Source: an uncultured Celeribacter sp. (GTDB lineage Bacteria > Pseudomonadota > Alphaproteobacteria > Rhodobacterales > Rhodobacteraceae). Taken from it: a stretch of 64,000 nt of DNA. Positions 59,577-64,000 of this stretch are shown one piece after another. Numbering within the stretch: position 1 is the first letter of the stretch; each line of letters begins with the position of its first letter. The position numbers and the translations under genes were made by a program. Where the stretch lies: the NCBI RefSeq assembly GCF_963676475.1, contig NZ_OY781106.1, positions 806,001 to 870,000 of the forward strand, in the 5' to 3' direction. The notes under the pieces are model-generated. The model had not been told where the DNA came from and did not search any database. It was given only the letters and a program-made list of their open reading frames with translations.

Positions 59577-60476
59577 TTAGAGAGCGCCGAACAGATCGAC
59601 TTGGTTGAGCAAGTCGTAGAGCGGCGACACGTCGGAGGCGTAATCCTCGACCTGATCCATCACACGCAGACGACGGGAGCCGTTTTCCCATTTCAGAGCG
59701 AGAGCGAAGCCGTCGTAATCGGCGTCAAAGCCAAAGGACTGACCGTAGTTGGCTTCCAGCGACACGGTTTCGGTGAAGTTATAGGTGCCGCCGATGGTGG
59801 CGATGCCGTAGTCCCCGAAATCTTCGTTGTAAGTCATCAGCGACACACCAAAGGTGAAGGCGTCGTTGAAGTCGTAGGTGGAGGCGATGAAGGTGGAACC
59901 ATCATCGAAATCCTCACCCCAGGCGCTGGCCAGATCGACGTCCCAGTTGGAGGCCTCGTAGGTGTAGCCGAGGAGGTAGGCATCTTCATCGCCCGCACCG
60001 GCCTCAATGTTGGAATAGCGGGCATAGATAGCCGATCCGTCGAACATGTAGTAGCCAGCCAAGGTCGTGGTATCTACGTCCAGATCGTCCCAGGAGGTGT
60101 AGTCGAGAGCGATCCCGTAGTCTGCGGTCTGGTATTCCACGCCGAGGCCGAGGGCGGTGTCGTCGCCGCTGGCACCGTCCACGTCGAGGTCGAGGTAATC
60201 GAGCGAACCATAAACGGTCAGGCCGGGGATGATGGCGTAGCCGACGGTCAGGCCGATGGTGCTCAGATCGAGATCTTCGACGGTCAGGTAGCCTGCGTCG
60301 CCGGTGAAGGAAAATTTGCCGGTCACGTAATCGAAAGCGCCGGACAGGGTTTGCGCGTCAGTGTCTTCGATATCGTAATAGCTACCTTCAACGGTGCTGT
60401 AAGTCAGACCGTTTGCGGAGGCCGCACCAGCGGTTGCCAGAAGAGCCAAAGTGATTGCGGAAGTATGTTTCAGCAT
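59577..60476 (-). CDS. Porin-like outer membrane beta-barrel protein
   Basis: A 299-residue protein with a signal peptide (ending AGAASA) and about 14 short amphipathic strands rich in Tyr, Asp, Gly (for example GLGVEYQTADYGIALDYTSW, TIGGTYNFTETVSLEANYG). The composition is strongly acidic and very low in lysine. It looks like a small general porin of the type common in Rhodobacterales; the solute is unknown. An A/T-rich leader with an inverted repeat lies upstream. Confidence 0.75.
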   Translation of the reverse strand: MLKHTSAITLALLATAGAASANGLTYSTVEGSYYDIEDTDAQTLSGAFDYVTGKFSFTGDAGYLTVEDLDLSTIGLTVGYAIIPGLTVYGSLDYLDLDVDGASGDDTALGLGVEYQTADYGIALDYTSWDDLDVDTTTLAGYYMFDGSAIYARYSNIEAGAGDEDAYLLGYTYEASNWDVDLASAWGEDFDDGSTFIASTYDFNDAFTFGVSLMTYNEDFGDYGIATIGGTYNFTETVSLEANYGQSFGFDADYDGFALALKWENGSRRLRVMDQVEDYASDVSPLYDLLNQVDLFGAL

Positions 60477-60576
60477 GGGAGTTGCCTTTAATAAGTTGCT
60501 GTGGCGCTGATCTAGTTCCGCACAGAGAAGAGTTAAAGTTGTGCGTGTTGGGAAAAATTAACGCGTTACTTTTTTG

Positions 60577-60594
60577 TCACAAAACTTTTTGTGA
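60577..60594 (-). promoter_or_regulatory. Perfect inverted repeat upstream of the porin-like gene
   Basis: TCACAAAA and TTTTGTGA are separated by two bases, 100 bases upstream of the porin start. It could be an operator (for example of a Fur- or Crp-like regulator) or a weak terminator of the gyrA side. Nothing else identifies it. Confidence 0.35.
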
Positions 60595-60609
60595 TGCCGC
60601 GTGAGGTAA

Positions 60610-60643
60610 AGAAAAACCGGATGACGAACTTGCGCCATCCGGT
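60610..60643 (-). terminator. Terminator after gyrA
   Basis: On the minus strand, about 50 bases past the gyrA stop, AACCGGATG pairs with CATCCGGTT around an 11-base loop, and a T run follows (TTTTTC). Confidence 0.75.
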
Positions 60644-60692
60644 TGATTTTAAAATCTAAAATTGTCTTTAGGTCGTCAAGACTTGTGGAGGA

Positions 60693-63434
60693 TCAGCTCT
60701 CCGCTTCGTCCTCGTCTTCACTTTCTGCGATCCAGGCGACGGAAACGACCTCTTCGCCCTTGCCAGTGTTGAACACCTTCACACCACCCGCGCCACGCGA
60801 GCGGAAAGAGATGCCATCCACGGGGCAACGGATCGACTGGCCTTTCGAGGTGGCGAGCATGATTTGATCCTCCATGCCGACCGGGAAACAGGCCACGATC
60901 GGACCGCCGCGCATGGTTTTTTCCATCGCGGTCACACCCTGACCGCCACGGCCACGGACCGGGTAATCATGCGACGACGACAGCTTGCCGATGCCGCCCT
61001 TGGTGATGGTCACCAAAAGCTCCTCGGCGGCTTTCATCTCTTCGAACCGGTCATGCGAAATCGAGCCTTCCGCGACCTCCTCGTCCTCATCCGTCAGCTC
61101 GGCCTCATCTGCGCCGACCTGTTGGCGACGCATCTTGAGGTAGGCTTGGCGCTCATAGCTTTCCGCCTCGAAGTGACGGATCACGGACATGGAGACGACC
61201 TCGTCGCCTTCATTGATCAACTTGATGCCACGCACACCGGTGGAGGAGCGCGAGTTGAACACACGCACATCGGGCACGGGGAAACGGATCGCGCGACCAC
61301 TTGACGTGACGAGCATCACGTCATCGTTTTCATCGCAAATCCGGGCGTTGATCAGGCGCGTGCCTTCGTCGTCGCCCTCGAATTTCATCGCGATCTTGCC
61401 GTTCGACTTCACATTGGTGAAATCCGACAGGCGGTTGCGGCGCACCGAGCCTTTCGAGGTGGCGAACACGATCTGAAGATCGTCCCAATCCTTCTCGTCG
61501 CGGTCCACCGGCAGGATCGCCGCGATGGACACGCCCTGCGGGATCGGCAGGATTTGCAGCAGAGGCTTGCCCTTGGACGTCCGACCGCCCTGGGGCAGGC
61601 GCCAAGTCTTCATTTTATAGGCCATGCCGTCGTCGGTGAAGACCAGAAGCTGGGTGTGGGTGTTTGCCACGAACAAGGTCGTGATCACGTCCTCATCCTT
61701 GGTCGACATGCCCGAAAGGCCTTTGCCACCGCGTTTCTGCGCGCGGTAATCGGCCAGAGGCGTGCGTTTGGCCCAACCGGATTGAGTCACGGTCACCACC
61801 ATGTCCTCTTTCTCGATCAGATCCTCGTCGTCCATATCGCCGGACCAGTCGACAATCTCCGTGCGACGCGGCACGGCGAGTTGCGCTTTCACGTCGATCA
61901 GCTCGTTCGAGATGATTTCCATGATCCGCTCGCGCGAGGCGAGAATTTCGAGGAATTCCTTGATCTTGGCGGCCAGCTCTTGCAGCTCGTCGGTGACTTC
62001 TTTGACACCGATTTGGGTGAGGCGTTGCAGACGCAGATCGAGGATCGCGCGGGCCTGAACCTCGGACAGGTTATAGGTGCCGTCCTCATTCGCTTTGTGG
62101 TTCGGATCGTCGATCAAAAGGATGTAAGGCAGGATCTCCTGCGCCGGCCAGCGCCGCTCCATCAATTTGATCCGCGCCTCGGAGGCATCGGCCGAAGACC
62201 GAATGGTCGCGACCACTTCATCCACGTTCGACACAGCCACGGCCAAACCACAGAGGATATGCGCCCGGTCGCGTGCCTTGCGCAGCTCAAACGCCGTGCG
62301 CCGCGCCACCACTTCTTCGCGGAAGGTGATGAAATGCTCAAGGAAATCGCGCAGCGTCAGTTGTTCCGGCCGACCACCGTTCAAAGCCAGCATATTGCAG
62401 CCGAAAGAGGTCTGAAGCGGCGTAAAGCGGAACAGTTGGTTCAGCACCACCTCCGCGGTCGCATCACGTTTCAGCTCGACCACGACACGCACACCGTTGC
62501 GGTCGGATTCGTCTTGGATATGCGCGATGCCCTCGACGCGTTTCTCGCGCACCAGCTCCGCGATCTTCTCGATCATCGTGGATTTATTCACCTGATAGGG
62601 GATTTCCTCGACCACGATGGCGTAGCGGTCCTTGCGGATTTCCTCGATCTTGGTTTTGGCCCGCATCACGACGGAGCCGCGGCTTTCCAGATAGGCTTTG
62701 CGAATGCCAGAGCGCCCGAGGATGGTCGCTCCCGTCGGGAAGTCCGGCCCCGGAATGATCTCCATCAACCGTTCGGTCGACACATCCGGGTTCTCGATGA
62801 GCGCCAGCGTCGCGTCGACAACTTCGCCAAGGTTGTGCGGCGGGATGTTCGTCGCCATACCGACCGCGATCCCGCCTGCGCCGTTGACCAGCATGTTCGG
62901 GAATTTCGCAGGCAAAACGGTGGGTTCGCGTTCCTTGCCGTCGTAGTTGTCCTGAAAATCGACGGTGTCTTTGTCGAGATCGTCCAGAAGCGCGCGCGCC
63001 GCCTTGGCCAGACGCGATTCCGTATAGCGCATGGCCGCGGGCGGATCGCCATCCATCGAGCCAAAGTTGCCCTGACCGTCGATCAGCATCAAGGACATGG
63101 AAAACGGCTGCGCCATCCGCACAAGCGCATCATAGATCGCGCTATCGCCATGCGGGTGATAGCTGCCCATCACATCGCCCACGGATTTCGCGGATTTGCG
63201 GTAGGGCTTGTCGTGGGTGTAACCACCTTCCTGCATCGCATAGAGGATGCGGCGGTGCACCGGCTTGAGCCCGTCGCGCAGATCGGGGATCGCGCGGGAC
63301 ACGATCACGGACATGGCGTAATCGAGGTAGGAGGTCTTCATCTCCTGCGTGATGGAGATCTTCGGACCATCCCAAGCCATCACCGGGCGCGGGTTTTCTT
63401 TTTCGTTTTCAGGGGTTTCGGGTGTATCGCTCAC
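60693..63434 (-). CDS. gyrA: DNA gyrase subunit A
   Basis: GyrA cuts and rejoins DNA in supercoiling. The GTG at 63434 (GGCGG upstream) gives 913 residues; the frame is open 19 codons further but the extension lacks family similarity. The catalytic tyrosine is in AAMRYTESRLAK. The quinolone-determining region reads HPHGDSAIYDALVRMAQPFS with Ser and Asp at the positions where resistance arises, so it looks wild-type. The GyrA box is in QKRGGKGLSG and the C-terminal beta-pinwheel and acidic tail (DEDEAES) are present. Confidence 0.95.
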   Translation of the reverse strand: MSDTPETPENEKENPRPVMAWDGPKISITQEMKTSYLDYAMSVIVSRAIPDLRDGLKPVHRRILYAMQEGGYTHDKPYRKSAKSVGDVMGSYHPHGDSAIYDALVRMAQPFSMSLMLIDGQGNFGSMDGDPPAAMRYTESRLAKAARALLDDLDKDTVDFQDNYDGKEREPTVLPAKFPNMLVNGAGGIAVGMATNIPPHNLGEVVDATLALIENPDVSTERLMEIIPGPDFPTGATILGRSGIRKAYLESRGSVVMRAKTKIEEIRKDRYAIVVEEIPYQVNKSTMIEKIAELVREKRVEGIAHIQDESDRNGVRVVVELKRDATAEVVLNQLFRFTPLQTSFGCNMLALNGGRPEQLTLRDFLEHFITFREEVVARRTAFELRKARDRAHILCGLAVAVSNVDEVVATIRSSADASEARIKLMERRWPAQEILPYILLIDDPNHKANEDGTYNLSEVQARAILDLRLQRLTQIGVKEVTDELQELAAKIKEFLEILASRERIMEIISNELIDVKAQLAVPRRTEIVDWSGDMDDEDLIEKEDMVVTVTQSGWAKRTPLADYRAQKRGGKGLSGMSTKDEDVITTLFVANTHTQLLVFTDDGMAYKMKTWRLPQGGRTSKGKPLLQILPIPQGVSIAAILPVDRDEKDWDDLQIVFATSKGSVRRNRLSDFTNVKSNGKIAMKFEGDDEGTRLINARICDENDDVMLVTSSGRAIRFPVPDVRVFNSRSSTGVRGIKLINEGDEVVSMSVIRHFEAESYERQAYLKMRRQQVGADEAELTDEDEEVAEGSISHDRFEEMKAAEELLVTITKGGIGKLSSSHDYPVRGRGGQGVTAMEKTMRGGPIVACFPVGMEDQIMLATSKGQSIRCPVDGISFRSRGAGGVKVFNTGKGEEVVSVAWIAESEDEDEAES

Positions 63435-63496
63435 GTTGTCCGCCTGTTGTCTTTTGTGTGACGGGGAAGCCCCCGTATCTCGTTGTGTCACACTCT

Positions 63497-63517
63497 ACCC
63501 CATACCGGATATGGGGT
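63497..63517. promoter_or_regulatory. Perfect inverted repeat upstream of gyrA
   Basis: ACCCCATA and TATGGGGT, five bases apart, lie 63 bases before the gyrA start. Symmetric sites here may be operators or leader hairpins. No regulator is suggested by the sequence alone. Confidence 0.35.
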
Positions 63518-63580
63518 GCAATGGGGGATGCTCTCTGTGAATGGCAGCCAGAGGTCAAGAGTGCCAACATGCTGTTTTCA

Positions 63581-63609
63581 TTGACAGTTAACCAATCTAT
63601 GGCAGGATT
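63581..63609 (+). promoter_or_regulatory. Possible promoter of usg
   Basis: A perfect -35 TTGACA (63581-63586) is followed 17 bases later by AGGATT, a weak -10, 57 bases before the usg ATG. Confidence 0.35.
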
Positions 63610-63665
63610 TTTCTGGGAGGAGCAGAAAAAGGCCGAAAGCGGCCCCACCAACAGGAGACATGCAC

Positions 63666-63953
63666 ATGACACACACCACGTCGCAAGACATGAGCGAAAC
63701 GGAGATGATGCTCTCGGGCTACGGGCTCACACTTGCGGAATTTACCTATCGGATGCCGGATCACCAAAGCGTGCTGAACACGTTTTCATGGCAGCTCTTC
63801 GATCTGGCCCCGGATTACCCGAAACTCTTTAAATTCATCGAATTCTGGCAGGAGAATATCGAAGGTCCCTTGCACCACGTCCGGTTTACCCACCGCAAAC
63901 TGATCGCGCCGGGCGAATGGCGCAATTGCGTGGGGGAGTTCACGGTGCATTGA
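63666..63953 (+). CDS. usg: Usg family protein
   Basis: A 95-residue protein matching the alphaproteobacterial Usg family, first seen upstream of trpF in Caulobacter. It has LTLAEFTYRMPDHQSVLNTF, WQLFDLAPDYPKLFKFIEFW and HVRFTHRKLIAPGEWRN, all typical. AGGAG lies upstream; the second ATG (63666) has the better spacing than the first (63660). The function is unknown; linkage to tryptophan synthesis genes is common but those would lie outside the window. Confidence 0.85.
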   Translation: MTHTTSQDMSETEMMLSGYGLTLAEFTYRMPDHQSVLNTFSWQLFDLAPDYPKLFKFIEFWQENIEGPLHHVRFTHRKLIAPGEWRNCVGEFTVH

Positions 63954-64000
63954 GGTCTGAGCCTAGGTGTGAAACGCTTTTGCGTCCGGCCAGAGGGTTT

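Noticed and set aside
63160..63190. Possible quinolone-resistance changes in gyrA
   Set aside because: The determining region reads HPHGDSAIYDALVRMAQ with serine and aspartate at both key positions, so it looks wild-type.
61554..63461. A 635-codon open frame antisense to gyrA
   Set aside because: GyrA on the other strand matches its family along the whole length; the antisense frame has no recognisable domain and is a GC-rich shadow.
1..64000. tRNA, rRNA, CRISPR arrays, insertion sequences and prophage genes
   Set aside because: I looked through the intergenic stretches and saw no cloverleaf, ribosomal, regularly spaced repeat, transposase or phage sequence. xerD is the chromosomal recombinase, not evidence of an element.

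Overview
The window looks like chromosome from an alphaproteobacterium of the order Rhodobacterales (Roseobacter group). The evidence is the sciP-ctrA pair, the gene order pyrH-frr-uppS-cdsA-dxr-rseP-bamA-skp-fabZ-lpxA-lpxI-lpxB, an IalB-family protein, a Usg protein, a LexA box of the GTTC-N7-GTTC type and high GC. I cannot fix the genus. I saw no rRNA, tRNA, IS element, prophage or CRISPR array.

Layout. 1-8 kb is an accessory-like stretch: the 3' part of adenine deaminase, a 2-hydroxyacid dehydrogenase, a frameshifted RidA gene, a MerR gene without its N-terminus, and a two-gene operon for an octaheme cytochrome c (tetrathionate reductase family) with a membrane cytochrome b behind an Fnr-like site. 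8-14 kb holds an L,D-transpeptidase, lpxD, a special acyl carrier protein with its ketosynthase, and an IalB protein. 14-24 kb holds a candidate small RNA with an anti-Shine-Dalgarno loop, a HerA-like ATPase, a large RTX repeat protein with a perfect CtrA box, rlmJ, a CorC-type protein and xerD. 24-31 kb carries aroK-aroB, a diguanylate cyclase pseudogene broken by an 11-bp tandem duplication, a universal stress protein, ssb, a lytic transglycosylase, an AraC regulator and miaA.

31-45 kb is the core envelope block: UMP kinase, ribosome recycling factor, undecaprenyl and CDP-diacylglycerol synthesis, the first committed MEP-pathway enzyme, the site-2 protease, BamA, Skp and lipid A synthesis (with LpxI). 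lpxD lies about 30 kb away from it. 45-58 kb carries mnmA, sciP-ctrA, ligA, recG, a 40-residue membrane protein behind a likely SOS box, a soluble chemoreceptor with a C-terminal sensor, a NifU-like protein, hisI, gluQRS and trmFO. 58-64 kb carries a LysR regulator, a DoxX-like membrane protein, a porin-like barrel, gyrA and usg.

The signals most worth a second look are the probable SOS-controlled small membrane protein near 52.6 kb, the anti-SD small RNA near 14.5 kb, the CtrA box in front of the RTX gene, the hairpins that pair the ribosome binding sites of ligA and of the gene at 29.1 kb, and three decayed genes with identifiable lesions. All functional calls come from reading the sequence; no database search was run.
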